Shown: positions 7,558 through 16,216 of the stretch, one piece after another
How positions within the stretch are numbered: the stretch's first letter is position 1
Layout: the number at the start of each line of letters is the position of its first letter
Source of the DNA: Alistipes sp.
Lineage (GTDB): Bacteria; Bacteroidota; Bacteroidia; Bacteroidales; Rikenellaceae
Assembly: GCA_017937765.1 (NCBI GenBank)
Contig: JAGBCY010000023.1
Span: 47,231-111,230 of the forward strand
DNA length: 64,000 bases
Direction: 5' to 3'
Notes under the pieces: model-generated
Database searches by the model: none
What the model was told of the DNA's origin: nothing
What the model saw: only the letters and a program-made list of their open reading frames with translations
Made by a program: the position numbers and the translations under genes

Positions 7558-10500
7558 ATGAAAATTTACGAATCAGCGGTACGAAAGCCGATTTCTACCG
7601 CGCTAATATTCATAGCGGTCATCGTCTTCGGTATATTCTCTGCCGGAAAGCTCGGCGTTGACCAGTTCCCCGATATCGAGGTGCCCTACATCAGTGTTAT
7701 CACTATGTACCCGGGCGGTAATGCCGAGGATATCGAGACCAACATCACCCGAGTGTTGGAGGATCAGCTCAACTCGGTCGACAACCTCGACAAGATCACC
7801 TCGAAGTCGTCGGACAACGTATCAATCGTCTCACTTGAGTTTGAGTACGGATGCGATATGACCGAGGCGGCGAACGACGTTCGTGACGTTGTCAGCCGCT
7901 CACAGTCGCTCCTTCCCGACAACGTGGAGTACCCCACGGTTATGAAGTTCTCGACATCGATGATGCCTATTATGATGCTCTCTGTCACTGCGGATGAGAG
8001 CTACACGGCCCTTGCTAAGATCCTCGACGACAAGATGGTTAACGAGCTTAACCGTATCAATGGTATTGGTTCAGTTGCCGTTATCGGTGCCCGTGAGCGC
8101 GAGGTGCAGGTGAACGTCGATCCTAAGAAGTTGGAGGCTTACGGCCTTACGGTCGAGTCGCTCGGCGGTATCATCGCAGCGGAGAATATCAATATCCCCG
8201 CAGGTACGCTCGACCTTGGCAACCAGACCTTCAACCTCAAGTCGGACCTCGAGTTCGACGACTCGCGTGAGTTGCGCGACATCGTTATCTCGAACATCGG
8301 CGGCCGCACCGTAAAGCTCACCGACGTTGCCGAGATTCGCGATACGCTCGAGAAGGCTACGATGGATGAGCGTATCAACGGTCGTCAGGGTGTGCGTGTT
8401 ATCGTACAGAAGCAGACGGGTGCCAACACCGTGCAGATCATCGAGGATGTGCAGGCTAAGCTCGAGGAGATCATCCCCACGCTGCCACCCGACTGTAAGG
8501 TTGAGACCATCTTCGAGTCATCGCGCGAGATTAACGACGCCATCAACTCTCTGGCCGAGACCATTATGTTCGCCTTTATCTTCGTGATCTTGGTGGTTAT
8601 GATCTTCCTCGGACGTTGGCGTGCGACGTTTATCATCTGTCTTACTATCCCCATCTCGTTGATCTGTGCCTTTATCTACCTTTATGCCTCGGGCTCAACG
8701 CTTAACATCATTTCGCTCTCGGCCCTCTCGATCGCTATCGGTATGGTTGTGGACGATGCTATCGTGGTGTTGGAGAACATCACCACGCATATCGAGCGAG
8801 GCTCGAAGCCTAAGGAGGCAGCTATCTACGCTACCAACGAGGTATGGCTCTCGGTTATCGCCACAACGCTGGTTGTCGTTGCCGTGTTTATGCCTCTTAC
8901 GATGCTCCCCGGTATGTCGGGTATTATGTTTAGAGAGCTCGGTTGGATCGTTACGATCGTTGTCTGCGTGTCGACAACTGCAGCTATCACCCTTACGCCT
9001 ATGATGTCGGCCTATATGCTTAAGCTCGACGGTGGCGAGCACACCTACAAGGGCATCGGTATTGTCTACAAGCCTATCGACAAGGCCCTCAGATGGTTGG
9101 ACCGCGTGTACGAGAGCTCGTTGCGCTTCGTTGTTCGCTGGAAGAAGACCACCATACTGGTTCTTATGGGCATCTTTGCCGTGTCGTTGATGCTTATCCG
9201 TCAGGTGCCCACTGAGTTCTTCCCACCCTCGGATAACGCACGTATCACGATGATGATCAAGATGCCGCAAAACGTCCACGTGGACTACACCACGAAGATC
9301 GCTCGTCAGGTAGACTCGATCATCGCCGAGAAGTATCCCTACATCTTTATGGTGTCGACCTCGGCAGGTAAGAGCTCATCGGAGAACGCCTTTGCAGCTA
9401 TGCAGACTACCGGCTCGCACATCATCAACTACAATATGCGTATGCCTCGTCTCTCGGATATGGACCGTCCTACGATCTTCGAGATCGCCGACGGCCTGCG
9501 TAAGGAGCTCGCCGCAATCCCCGAGATTCGCGAGTTCACCGTAACGCCCGGTGGTCAGGGTGGCGGTATGGGTGGCGCAAGTACCGTAGATGTCAAGGTG
9601 TTTGGTCACAATATGGATAACGCTATGGCTACGGCTAAGGATCTCCAGAAGCGACTCTCGGAGCTCAGCACTATGCGTGACGTGCAGCTCTCGCGTGAGG
9701 ATCTGCAGCCCGAGTACAACGTGATCTTTGACCGCGAGAAGTTGGCATACTTCGGTATGAACAGCGCAACAGCAGCGCAGTTTATCCGCAACCGTATCTA
9801 TGGTTACGAGTGCTCGAAGTACCGCGAGGATGGCGACGAGTACGACATCGTTGTTCGCTACGACGAGCCCTTCCGCGAGAGCATCGAGGAGGTTGAGAAC
9901 ATCATCCTCTACTCGGCCACGGGTCGCCCCGTACGCCTCAAGGAGGTTGCCGAGGTGAAGGAGACATTCTCATCTCCCGAGATCGAGCGCGAGAACCGTC
10001 AGCGTATCGTCACCGTGAAGGGTATGGTTGGTGCTAACGTGGCTCTCGGTGACGCTGTTACGGAGGTTAACGCCATATTGGCCGACTACGAGACACCCTC
10101 GGGTATCACCCTCGAGCTCGGTGGTTCTATCGAGGATCAGGGCGAGGCATTCGGCGACATCGGTACACTTCTCGTGCTTATCATCATCCTTGTTTACATC
10201 GTGATGGCTACACAGTTCGAGTCGCTCCTCTACCCCTTCATCATTATGTTTACGCTGCCGTTCGCTATGTCGGGTGTGTTTATCGCCCTCTGGCTCACCA
10301 GCACGCCGCTCTCGATCATCGCGCTTATCGGTGCCATTATGCTTGTGGGTATCGTTACGAAGAACGGTATCGTGATGGTTGACTATATGAACCTCTTGGT
10401 TGAGCGAGGTATGCCCGTTGGCGACGCTGTTATCGCCGGTGGTAAGAGCCGTCTGCGCCCCGTGCTTATGACCTCACTCACTACGATCCTCGGTATGGTG

Positions 10501-10731
10501 CCTATGGCTATGGGTATCGGTGAGGGTTCGGAGCTCTGGCAGCCGATGGGTATCTCGGTAGTAGGCGGTCTGCTTATGTCGACGCTTCTTACGCTCTTCA
10601 TCGTCCCCGCCCTCTACGCTATGCTCGAGGGCCGCAAGGAGCGCAAGGCAGCACGCAAGGCTCGCCTTTTAGCCGAGCAGGAGGCCTTCATCCGCGCACA
10701 GAAGCGTAAGGCTTTGGAGGCTAACAATTAA
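7558..10731 (+). CDS. RND-family efflux pump permease (AcrB-like)
   Basis: 1057 residues, full length for the HAE1/AcrB family. It has the expected two-fold layout: a first TM helix near residues 12-30 (ALIFIAVIVFGIF), a large periplasmic loop (DQFPDIEVPYISV), a TM bundle with the proton-relay motif GMVVDDAIVVLENI, a second periplasmic loop from about 545, and a second TM bundle from about 870. It uses the proton gradient to export drugs or other hydrophobic compounds. The substrate cannot be read from sequence. A Gly/Met-rich stretch (TPGGQGGGMGG) lies in the second loop. Confidence 0.95.
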   Translation: MKIYESAVRKPISTALIFIAVIVFGIFSAGKLGVDQFPDIEVPYISVITMYPGGNAEDIETNITRVLEDQLNSVDNLDKITSKSSDNVSIVSLEFEYGCDMTEAANDVRDVVSRSQSLLPDNVEYPTVMKFSTSMMPIMMLSVTADESYTALAKILDDKMVNELNRINGIGSVAVIGAREREVQVNVDPKKLEAYGLTVESLGGIIAAENINIPAGTLDLGNQTFNLKSDLEFDDSRELRDIVISNIGGRTVKLTDVAEIRDTLEKATMDERINGRQGVRVIVQKQTGANTVQIIEDVQAKLEEIIPTLPPDCKVETIFESSREINDAINSLAETIMFAFIFVILVVMIFLGRWRATFIICLTIPISLICAFIYLYASGSTLNIISLSALSIAIGMVVDDAIVVLENITTHIERGSKPKEAAIYATNEVWLSVIATTLVVVAVFMPLTMLPGMSGIMFRELGWIVTIVVCVSTTAAITLTPMMSAYMLKLDGGEHTYKGIGIVYKPIDKALRWLDRVYESSLRFVVRWKKTTILVLMGIFAVSLMLIRQVPTEFFPPSDNARITMMIKMPQNVHVDYTTKIARQVDSIIAEKYPYIFMVSTSAGKSSSENAFAAMQTTGSHIINYNMRMPRLSDMDRPTIFEIADGLRKELAAIPEIREFTVTPGGQGGGMGGASTVDVKVFGHNMDNAMATAKDLQKRLSELSTMRDVQLSREDLQPEYNVIFDREKLAYFGMNSATAAQFIRNRIYGYECSKYREDGDEYDIVVRYDEPFRESIEEVENIILYSATGRPVRLKEVAEVKETFSSPEIERENRQRIVTVKGMVGANVALGDAVTEVNAILADYETPSGITLELGGSIEDQGEAFGDIGTLLVLIIILVYIVMATQFESLLYPFIIMFTLPFAMSGVFIALWLTSTPLSIIALIGAIMLVGIVTKNGIVMVDYMNLLVERGMPVGDAVIAGGKSRLRPVLMTSLTTILGMVPMAMGIGEGSELWQPMGISVVGGLLMSTLLTLFIVPALYAMLEGRKERKAARKARLLAEQEAFIRAQKRKALEANN

Positions 10732-10739
10732 GATTAATC

Positions 10740-10765
10740 CCGTGGGGCGAGTGTTCGTCCCACGG
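10740..10765 (+). promoter_or_regulatory. Short GC-rich hairpin between pump and PG0541-like gene
   Basis: CCGTGGGGC and GTCCCACGG pair over 9 bp, one pair being a G-U wobble, around an 8-nt loop. No T run follows, so it may damp read-through or stabilise the upstream mRNA rather than terminate fully. Confidence 0.45.
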
Positions 10766-10780
10766 ATAAATACACGACTT

Positions 10781-11074
10781 ATGAAAGCATTCTTTTTATC
10801 ATACAATCAGGCACTTACCGACCGTATCAACAAGATGTTGGACGACCACGGCGTGCGAGGCTTTACACGCTGGGCACTCACCGAGGGTCGCGGCTCTTTC
10901 AACGGCGAGCCCCACTATGGCACCCACGCGTGGCCCTCGATGAACACCTCTATCCTTGCTATCGTCGAGGACGACAAGATCGAGCCGCTGTTGAATGCCG
11001 TGCGCGAGATCGACTCTACAACCGAGCAGCAGGGCTCACGCGCATTTGTTTGGGATATCACTCAGGCGATGTAG
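10781..11074 (+). CDS. PG0541-like transporter-associated small protein
   Basis: 97 residues from ATG 10781; a longer in-frame start at 10742 would put the hairpin inside the gene and lacks support. It begins MKAFFLSYNQALTDRI and has a ferredoxin-like beta-alpha-beta appearance similar to PII-type proteins. From memory it matches the small family that NCBI calls PG0541 transporter-associated, which sits beside RND pumps in Bacteroidota. Here it directly follows the pump gene, so a sensor or regulator role for the pump is plausible but unproven. It is cytoplasmic, with no signal peptide. Confidence 0.75.
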   Translation: MKAFFLSYNQALTDRINKMLDDHGVRGFTRWALTEGRGSFNGEPHYGTHAWPSMNTSILAIVEDDKIEPLLNAVREIDSTTEQQGSRAFVWDITQAM

Positions 11075-11117
11075 CTCGATGGCGGCCACGGCCGCATAAC
11101 ATACTAAACGCAACCTT

Positions 11118-11147
11118 ATGGGCGACTCCGGAGATGGAGCCGCCCAT
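11118..11147 (+). terminator. Probable terminator of efflux operon
   Basis: A 12-bp stem with one mismatch (11118-11129 with 11136-11147) lies 43 nt after the stop codon of the PG0541-like gene. The T run after it is weak. Confidence 0.6.
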
Positions 11148-11280
11148 TGGCTTTGAGTGAGGGCGGCACGTCTAACGATATGATTGTAGAGGAGGGGGCG
11201 AGATAGACACAAATGACATCCGCCGGCCGAGTATATATTAAAAAATTGGGGATTTATGAACAACATTCCTAAAAAAATCG

Positions 11281-11288
11281 TATATTTG
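11281..11288 (+). promoter_or_regulatory. -7 promoter-like box TATATTTG
   Basis: Matches TAnnTTTG, about 70 nt before the orphan ORF at 11359. No good -33 box is seen at the expected spacing. Confidence 0.45.
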
Positions 11289-11358
11289 CGCGGTAGTAAT
11301 TATATATAGAGATCGTTGGCTTAACGATCACACAACTCCGACGCCAACGCTTAGACTA

Positions 11359-11817
11359 TTGCTCACGAATGAAGAGGTACGTATTGTCGAGGAGATTAGC
11401 ATCCCTTCCCCCATTGAGATGATTACCAATACACCCACTTCATTCTCATTTGGTTTACGCATAGGTTTGCAAGGAGTTTATGCAATTGAAGAATACGCAT
11501 ACAGAGACAATAAATGTTTAGAGGCACGTCTTGGGTATGACTGGGGCATTGAAGGTATATGGATAACCGTACTACACAACTGGCGGACGTTTAAACATAA
11601 TAATCTATTCTTGGACTTTGGGTGCGGCATAGACTTTTCACCTACGCATACGCCCAGAGTTGGTATAGCAGCGAAGATAGGCGTAGGCTACAAATTGAAA
11701 AATACGCCTATTAGCCTATCATTAGATTATACTCCAAGTATCTTGTATAATATGAATCACAGAGAAATATTGTCAAATCTTGCTAATATTGGCATCTCCT
11801 GCACATTTAACCTATAA
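11359..11817 (+). CDS. Orphan barrel-like ORF, possibly 5'-truncated
   Basis: 152 residues if TTG 11359 is the start; the frame is open back to a stop at 11257 but contains no ATG upstream. No signal peptide is visible. The alternating polar and hydrophobic strands (LEARLGYDWG, NLFLDFGCGID, KIGVGYKLK, ISLSLDYTP) and the final residues CTFNL look like the last strands of a small outer-membrane beta-barrel protein of OmpW/PorT type. Codon use is more AT-rich than in the neighbours. It may be a remnant of a longer gene whose N-terminus is lost, or a gene with an unusual start. No function is assigned. Confidence 0.45.
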   Translation: MLTNEEVRIVEEISIPSPIEMITNTPTSFSFGLRIGLQGVYAIEEYAYRDNKCLEARLGYDWGIEGIWITVLHNWRTFKHNNLFLDFGCGIDFSPTHTPRVGIAAKIGVGYKLKNTPISLSLDYTPSILYNMNHREILSNLANIGISCTFNL

Positions 11818-11857
11818 TCCAATATATATCACATAACTCGCCTACAACTCGGGGTGA

Positions 11858-12289
11858 CTACTCCGCGGCGACGGCCTGCATAATGGCCACAAGCGTACCG
11901 TTGCTTAAGAGCAGCATATTCTCGGCCGACATCTCGTAATGCGTGACACGCTCAAGAACATCGTAGTACTCATTCTCGGCCTCGAAATTAGGACATAGGC
12001 GACGCGTCGAGCCTAGGTTCTCGATTCTCAGCACGCGCGACTCGGTCGCGGTATAGGTAGCAGTCATTCGGTTGCAATCGCCCGCGCCCGACACCGTGCC
12101 ATCGGCGTGGAACATAAGCGTATAGCTATCGGGCGAGGGCTGCACCTCGCGACCCATAATCTGAACGAGTTGCCACTCGGTGCCGACAAGCGGCTTCTCG
12201 AGCTTCTGGAGCTTGCGGCAATCGCAACAGCCCGCGGTAGTAAGTGTCATAATTATTGCAGTTGTGAAAAATAAAATCGCACGTTTCAT
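11858..12289 (-). CDS. META/HslJ-domain lipoprotein
   Basis: 143 residues from the ATG at 12289; a longer frame to 12397 would run through the promoter. The signal peptide ends in the lipobox TTAGC. The META domain (HslJ-like) begins at LVGTEWQL and contains GDCNRMTATY and NLGSTRRLCPN, all typical of the family, which is linked to envelope stress and to lipoproteins of unknown role. The gene is transcribed away from RidA, and the two promoters overlap. Confidence 0.85.
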   Translation of the reverse strand: MKRAILFFTTAIIMTLTTAGCCDCRKLQKLEKPLVGTEWQLVQIMGREVQPSPDSYTLMFHADGTVSGAGDCNRMTATYTATESRVLRIENLGSTRRLCPNFEAENEYYDVLERVTHYEMSAENMLLLSNGTLVAIMQAVAAE

Positions 12290-12309
12290 ACTATTTCCTA
12301 AATTATAAT

Positions 12310-12334
12310 TATCTTTGTAGTCGCAACAAAGATA
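12310..12334. promoter_or_regulatory. Face-to-face overlapping promoters of META lipoprotein and RidA
   Basis: The plus strand has TATCTTTG at 12310-12317 (for ridA) and CAAAGATA at 12327-12334, which is TATCTTTG on the minus strand (for the lipoprotein). Nine nucleotides separate the two -7 boxes, forming a near-perfect palindrome. The transcripts would start within or across each other's -7 region, so use of one promoter should interfere with the other. Confidence 0.8.
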
Positions 12335-12362
12335 ATACAAAACAACTAAAACTAATACGAAA

Positions 12363-12737
12363 ATGAAAAAAGTTATCGCTTCGCCTTTGGCACCCAAGGC
12401 CGTAGGTCCCTATTCACAGGCTATCGCTCACGACGCAACTCTCTACATCTCAGGCCAGCTGCCCATCGACGGCGCAACAGGTCAGATGGCCGAAGGCGTT
12501 GAGGCTCAGACACGTCAGGCTCTCACTAACCTCGGTTACATCCTCGAGGAGGCAGGCTACACGTTCGACAACGTAGCTAAGACCACCGTGCTCTTGGCCG
12601 ACATCGCCGACTTCGGCGCGATGAACGCCATCTACGCTGAGTTCTTCACAGGTGACAAGCCCGCACGTATCTGCTATCAGGTGGCTGCACTTCCTATGGG
12701 CGCACGCGTTGAGATCGACGCTATCGCCATTAAGTAA
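12363..12737 (+). CDS. ridA: RidA family enamine/imine deaminase
   Basis: 124 residues, the family's standard length. It hydrolyses reactive enamine/imine intermediates, such as 2-aminoacrylate from PLP enzymes, to keto acids and ammonia. The family signature is clear: APKAVGPYSQAI near the start, YISGQLPID, and near the end PARICYQVAALPMGARVEIDAIA, with the conserved Arg of the active site. It is cytoplasmic and forms trimers in known members. It stands alone, followed by a hairpin and a terminator. Confidence 0.96.
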   Translation: MKKVIASPLAPKAVGPYSQAIAHDATLYISGQLPIDGATGQMAEGVEAQTRQALTNLGYILEEAGYTFDNVAKTTVLLADIADFGAMNAIYAEFFTGDKPARICYQVAALPMGARVEIDAIAIK

Positions 12738-12761
12738 CGGCCACGAGGCACAACAGCGGCA

Positions 12762-12807
12762 CGGCTGATGCTCGATAAAAAGACTCGAGCTAAGGAGAGC
12801 ATAGCCG
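12762..12807 (+). other. Long imperfect hairpin downstream of ridA
   Basis: CGGCT pairs with AGCCG and ATGCTC with GAGCAT (11 bp with one bulged base). It lies between the ridA stop and its terminator and could protect the mRNA 3' end. Confidence 0.45.
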
Positions 12808-12820
12808 CACACCGATTATC

Positions 12821-12862
12821 GGAGTAATGGAGGTTGACCCTCTGTTACTCCTATTCTTTTTT
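12821..12862 (+). terminator. Rho-independent terminator of ridA
   Basis: A 13-bp stem (12821-12833 with 12839-12851, including two G-U pairs) is followed by a T-rich tail ending in six T. Bases 12863-13040, up to the capsule promoter, show nothing that can be assigned. Confidence 0.85.
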
Positions 12863-13045
12863 GGGCGGGGCACTCCATTTTCGACTCGCGATAGCGTATG
12901 CGAACACCCAAAAATATACTGCATAACATTGCATACTACCGTCGCGCAGGAATGGTATATGACTCGATTTGGCCGAAGAAATTGGTCACCGACGAGCCAA
13001 AATCGTTATTATAATATAGGTATTAGCTGAAAAAGGGCCATTTTG

Positions 13046-13077
13046 TTTTGCCAAATGCGAAGTTTGCATTATCTTTG
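13046..13077 (+). promoter_or_regulatory. Promoter of capsule/exopolysaccharide operon (TTTTG-N19-TATCTTTG)
   Basis: -33 TTTTG at 13046-13050, 19-nt spacer, -7 TATCTTTG at 13070-13077. The spacing and both boxes match the Bacteroidota consensus. The first gene begins about 250 nt downstream, leaving a long leader. Confidence 0.85.
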
Positions 13078-13083
13078 TAATGT

Positions 13084-13333
13084 TGTATGTCTTGGCCTCA
13101 CGAGGCCAGGCGAGGCGGGCTCGTTGCGTGGCAACCACGGAGTCGTGGGGTGCTATGCAAGACGCGATATGAGGGTGTGCAATCAATCTATTACAACCAT
13201 CGGGGCAAAGGCTACGGTGGGTAAAGAGTGGCTGTACACTGCGAGCGTGAGTCTCGGGTGCTGCGCGGGAAGAGGCATTGGCCCTTCTCGACGAGTGAGG
13301 AGAGGGTATGCCCATAAGTAAACTAACGGAGTG
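13084..13333 (+). promoter_or_regulatory. Structured 5' leader of capsule operon, probable UpxY antitermination target
   Basis: About 250 nt of untranslated leader rich in stems. GTCTTG (13089-13094) can pair with CAAGAC (13158-13163), enclosing TGGCCT-CACG-AGGCCA and CCACG-GAGT-CGTGG. A further stem near 13278-13308 pairs CCCTTCTC with GAGGAGAGGG. In Bacteroides, UpxY proteins act on the leader of their own capsule operon to stop early termination; that this leader works the same way is inferred from position and structure. An ORF at 13043-13321 in this stretch looks spurious. Confidence 0.6.
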
Positions 13334-13858
13334 ATGACAAACGGAGATGAGATACGATGGTACGCCCTGCGCACCTTTCACAACAAGGCCTCGGTAGTAT
13401 GCCGCGAAGCGACCAGCGCAGAGGTTGAGTGGTTCACGCCCGAGCGCGAGGTCGAGGAGGTCGTAGATGGCAGGGTTACGACACGCCGCGAAGCTCTGAT
13501 GCCATCGCTTCTGTTCCTCAGATGCACGGCCGACTACATCGCGCGGCTGCGCCGGACGACGGGCGACAACATCCTCCCCTACTGCTACCCGAGGAGCGCG
13601 CGACCGCAGCCCATCGACGATGGCGAGATGGAGATATTTCGCCTCGTGACACGCACGGCGGCACGCACCTTGGAGCTTGTAGACGACGCCGAGCTCGACA
13701 ACGACAAGCGCGTACGCATAACGGGCGGGCTCTTTGCCGGCAGCGAGGGTTACATCCGCCGCGTGCGCGGCACGAAACGTTTTGTGGTCCGCATCGAGGG
13801 CATCGCCGCCATAGCCACGACATACATCCCCCGACAATATATCGAACCGATAGAGTAA
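13334..13858 (+). CDS. UpxY-type NusG-like transcription antiterminator
   Basis: 174 residues from ATG 13334; GTG 13331 is directly adjacent. The NusG N-terminal (NGN) domain starts at RWYALRTFHNKAS and a KOW-like C-terminal domain starts near DNDKRVRITGGLFAGSEGYIRRV. NusG paralogs of this kind bind RNA polymerase and promote elongation through long polysaccharide operons in Bacteroidota. It is the first gene after a long structured leader and 11 nt before the sugar transferase, which fits. No UpxZ-like partner gene is seen beside it. Confidence 0.9.
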   Translation: MTNGDEIRWYALRTFHNKASVVCREATSAEVEWFTPEREVEEVVDGRVTTRREALMPSLLFLRCTADYIARLRRTTGDNILPYCYPRSARPQPIDDGEMEIFRLVTRTAARTLELVDDAELDNDKRVRITGGLFAGSEGYIRRVRGTKRFVVRIEGIAAIATTYIPRQYIEPIE

Positions 13859-13869
13859 AACTCAGAGAT

Positions 13870-14880
13870 ATGAGTAATGAACTTATAAACCAAAGTGAAT
13901 TAAACAATTCTGGTCATTTTATACATTGCCACTATCACTCGAGTAACGAAACATGGATCGCATACGGCAAATCGGCGTATGTTCTTCAGACATTAGTCAA
14001 GAATGTCGGTCTACATTCCATAGACAGATTCTCGCCAGAGCTAGACATGGCAAGTGTGATGGTTGGAAATAAGGTAATATCTTCAATCTGTACAGAATGT
14101 GGTACTGTGCAAAAACAAGAGCGAGGATACATGTGCATCAGCCACAACCAAGGTTTTGATAACAACAAATACAAGGAATGGGTGACGTGCATAAAGGAAG
14201 CCAGCTCAAAAAAGAATAACCAATGGGTACACACTATAATTAGCGATGAAGTATCTCACAATGAGTTCATTGCCGATGGCATGTCGGCATTCGCTCGTAA
14301 CACGAAACGCCTCGTAGACTTCTTTGCCTCGCTATTTGCGTTGATAGTATTCTCACCCCTTTTTGCGATTACCTTTCTACTGGTAAAACTCGAAGATGGA
14401 GGGCCAGCCATATTTAAACAGGAGCGCATCGGCCGCTTTGGACGTCCTTTCAACATCTACAAGTTCCGCTCAATGCGACTGGATGCCGAGAAATATGGAC
14501 CACAGCTAAGTCATAGCGGCGGAGATAACGACCCCAGACTAACAAAGGTTGGCAGGTTTATCCGCGCACATCATCTCGATGAGCTTCCTCAGCTGTGGAA
14601 TGTGTTCTGCGGCGATATGGCCTTTATCGGGCCTCGTCCCGAACGCAAGTTCTACATCGACCAGATTATGGAGTACGACAAGCGTTACGCGTACCTCTAC
14701 CAAATACGCCCAGGTGTTACGAGCTATGCAACGCTCTACAATGGCTACACAGACACCATGGAGAAGATGTTGCGACGATTGGAGTTCGATCTCTACTATT
14801 TAAGTCACAGATCGTGGGCGTTCGATATAAAGATACTCTTCAACACCTTTTGCGCCATAATGTTTGGCAAGAAATTTTAG
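13870..14880 (+). CDS. Initiating sugar phosphotransferase (polyprenyl phosphate) with zinc-finger-like N-terminus
   Basis: 336 residues from ATG 13870; an in-frame extension back to 13429 overlaps UpxY and is not used. The C-terminal part (about 144-336) is a bacterial sugar transferase of the WcaJ/PglC type: a membrane hairpin (LVDFFASLFALIVF), FKQERIGRFGRPFNIYKFRSM, the Asp-Glu pair in HLDELPQLWNVFCGDM, and GPRPE. It moves a sugar phosphate from a nucleotide sugar to undecaprenyl phosphate, the first step of the repeat unit. The first 140 residues lack the usual multi-TM region and instead hold C74-x2-C77-x11-C89-x2-H92, a possible metal site. That part is unrecognised. Confidence 0.9.
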   Translation: MSNELINQSELNNSGHFIHCHYHSSNETWIAYGKSAYVLQTLVKNVGLHSIDRFSPELDMASVMVGNKVISSICTECGTVQKQERGYMCISHNQGFDNNKYKEWVTCIKEASSKKNNQWVHTIISDEVSHNEFIADGMSAFARNTKRLVDFFASLFALIVFSPLFAITFLLVKLEDGGPAIFKQERIGRFGRPFNIYKFRSMRLDAEKYGPQLSHSGGDNDPRLTKVGRFIRAHHLDELPQLWNVFCGDMAFIGPRPERKFYIDQIMEYDKRYAYLYQIRPGVTSYATLYNGYTDTMEKMLRRLEFDLYYLSHRSWAFDIKILFNTFCAIMFGKKF

Positions 14881-14912
14881 ATAGAAACCCTAACGCACAT
14901 TACTCTAACTAA

Positions 14913-16214
14913 ATGAAAATAGCAGTTGCAGGCACAGGATACGTGGGACTCAGCATCGCTACACTGCTGGCCCAACATAACGACGTCGTGGCCGTGGATG
15001 TCGTGGCCGAAAAGGTTGCAATGATCAACCGCCGACAATCTCCAATTCAGGATGACTACATCGAGCAATACCTGCGCGAGAAGCCTCTTTCGCTCCGCGC
15101 CACACTCGATGCCCGCGAGGCATATCGCGATGCCAGCTTTGTGATTATCGCCGTGCCCACGAACTACGACCCGCAGCGCAACTTCTTCGACACGCACAAC
15201 ATCGAAGATGTCATCGACATAGTGCTCGATGTCAACCCCGAGGCCGTGATGATAATCAAGTCGACAATCCCCGTGGGCTACTGCCGTAGCCTCTACCTTA
15301 AGTATGCCGAGCGTGGCGTAAAGCGTCTCAACCTGCTCTTCTCGCCCGAGTTCCTGCGCGAGAGCCGCGCACTGGAGGACAACCTCTACCCTTCGCGCAT
15401 CATCGTGGGAATACCACGCCACATCAAGGGCGAGGAGTTCAAGGCTGAGAATGAGGCCATTATGAGCATCTCGGACGCGCCGTATCTCGAGGCTAAGGCC
15501 CACGAGTTTGCAACACTGCTCCAAGAGGGCGCACTCAAGGAGAATATACCCGTGCTCTATATGGGCATCAAGGAGGCTGAGGCTGTTAAGCTCTTCGCTA
15601 ACACCTACTTAGCCCTCCGCGTGAGCTACTTCAACGAGCTCGACACCTATGCCGAGATCAAGGGTCTCGACTCTGAGGCTATCATCGAGGGCGTGGGCCT
15701 CGACCCCCGCATCGGCACGCACTACAACAACCCGTCGTTTGGCTACGGCGGCTACTGCCTGCCGAAGGATACGAAGCAGCTTTTGGCCAACTACGAGGAT
15801 GTGCCACAGAATATGATGACGGCCATCGTCGAGAGCAACCGCACGCGCAAGGATTATATCGCCGACCAGGTGTTGCGCAAGGCGGGCTACTATACGGGGT
15901 CGAGTCAGTGGGACTCGTCGCGCGAGCGTCAGGTGACTGTTGGCGTCTATCGCCTCACGATGAAGGCGGGCTCGGATAACTTCCGCCAGTCGTCGATCCA
16001 GGGCGTAATGAAACGTATCAAGGCAAAGGGTGCGAAGGTTATCATCTACGAGCCTACGTTGGAGGATGGCACGATGTTCTTCGGCTCGGAGGTGGTGAAC
16101 GACCTCGCGCGCTTCAAGAGGGAGAGCGATGTGATCATTTCGAATCGCCACCACCCCGACCTCGACGACATCAGCGAGAAACTATACACCAGAGATATAT
16201 TTAGGAGGGATTAA
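14913..16214 (+). CDS. UDP-glucose/GDP-mannose dehydrogenase family protein (likely UDP-glucose 6-dehydrogenase)
   Basis: 433 residues. The N-terminal NAD-binding fold starts at once ([15 protein letters not shown]). The central part has IKSTIPVGY and FSPEFLRES, and the catalytic motif [10 protein letters not shown] gives the predicted nucleophile Cys282. The family oxidises a nucleotide sugar twice, e.g. UDP-glucose to UDP-glucuronate, so the polymer probably contains a uronic acid. The C-terminal region is longer than in short Ugd proteins of about 390 residues, with an extra stretch near residues 315-345. The operon position 33 nt after the sugar transferase supports a role in capsule precursor supply. 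Exact substrate unproven. Confidence 0.9.
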   Translation: MKIAVAGTGYVGLSIATLLAQHNDVVAVDVVAEKVAMINRRQSPIQDDYIEQYLREKPLSLRATLDAREAYRDASFVIIAVPTNYDPQRNFFDTHNIEDVIDIVLDVNPEAVMIIKSTIPVGYCRSLYLKYAERGVKRLNLLFSPEFLRESRALEDNLYPSRIIVGIPRHIKGEEFKAENEAIMSISDAPYLEAKAHEFATLLQEGALKENIPVLYMGIKEAEAVKLFANTYLALRVSYFNELDTYAEIKGLDSEAIIEGVGLDPRIGTHYNNPSFGYGGYCLPKDTKQLLANYEDVPQNMMTAIVESNRTRKDYIADQVLRKAGYYTGSSQWDSSRERQVTVGVYRLTMKAGSDNFRQSSIQGVMKRIKAKGAKVIIYEPTLEDGTMFFGSEVVNDLARFKRESDVIISNRHHPDLDDISEKLYTRDIFRRD

Positions 16215-16216
16215 AA

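Noticed and set aside
13043-13321. ORF of 92 codons in the capsule leader
   Set aside because: It lies across the -7 box and the stems of the leader, has no recognisable protein features and ends just before UpxY; it is more likely non-coding leader.
13429-13869. Long in-frame extension of the sugar transferase
   Set aside because: It overlaps the UpxY gene in another frame and has low-complexity Arg-rich sequence. The ATG at 13870 is the sensible start.
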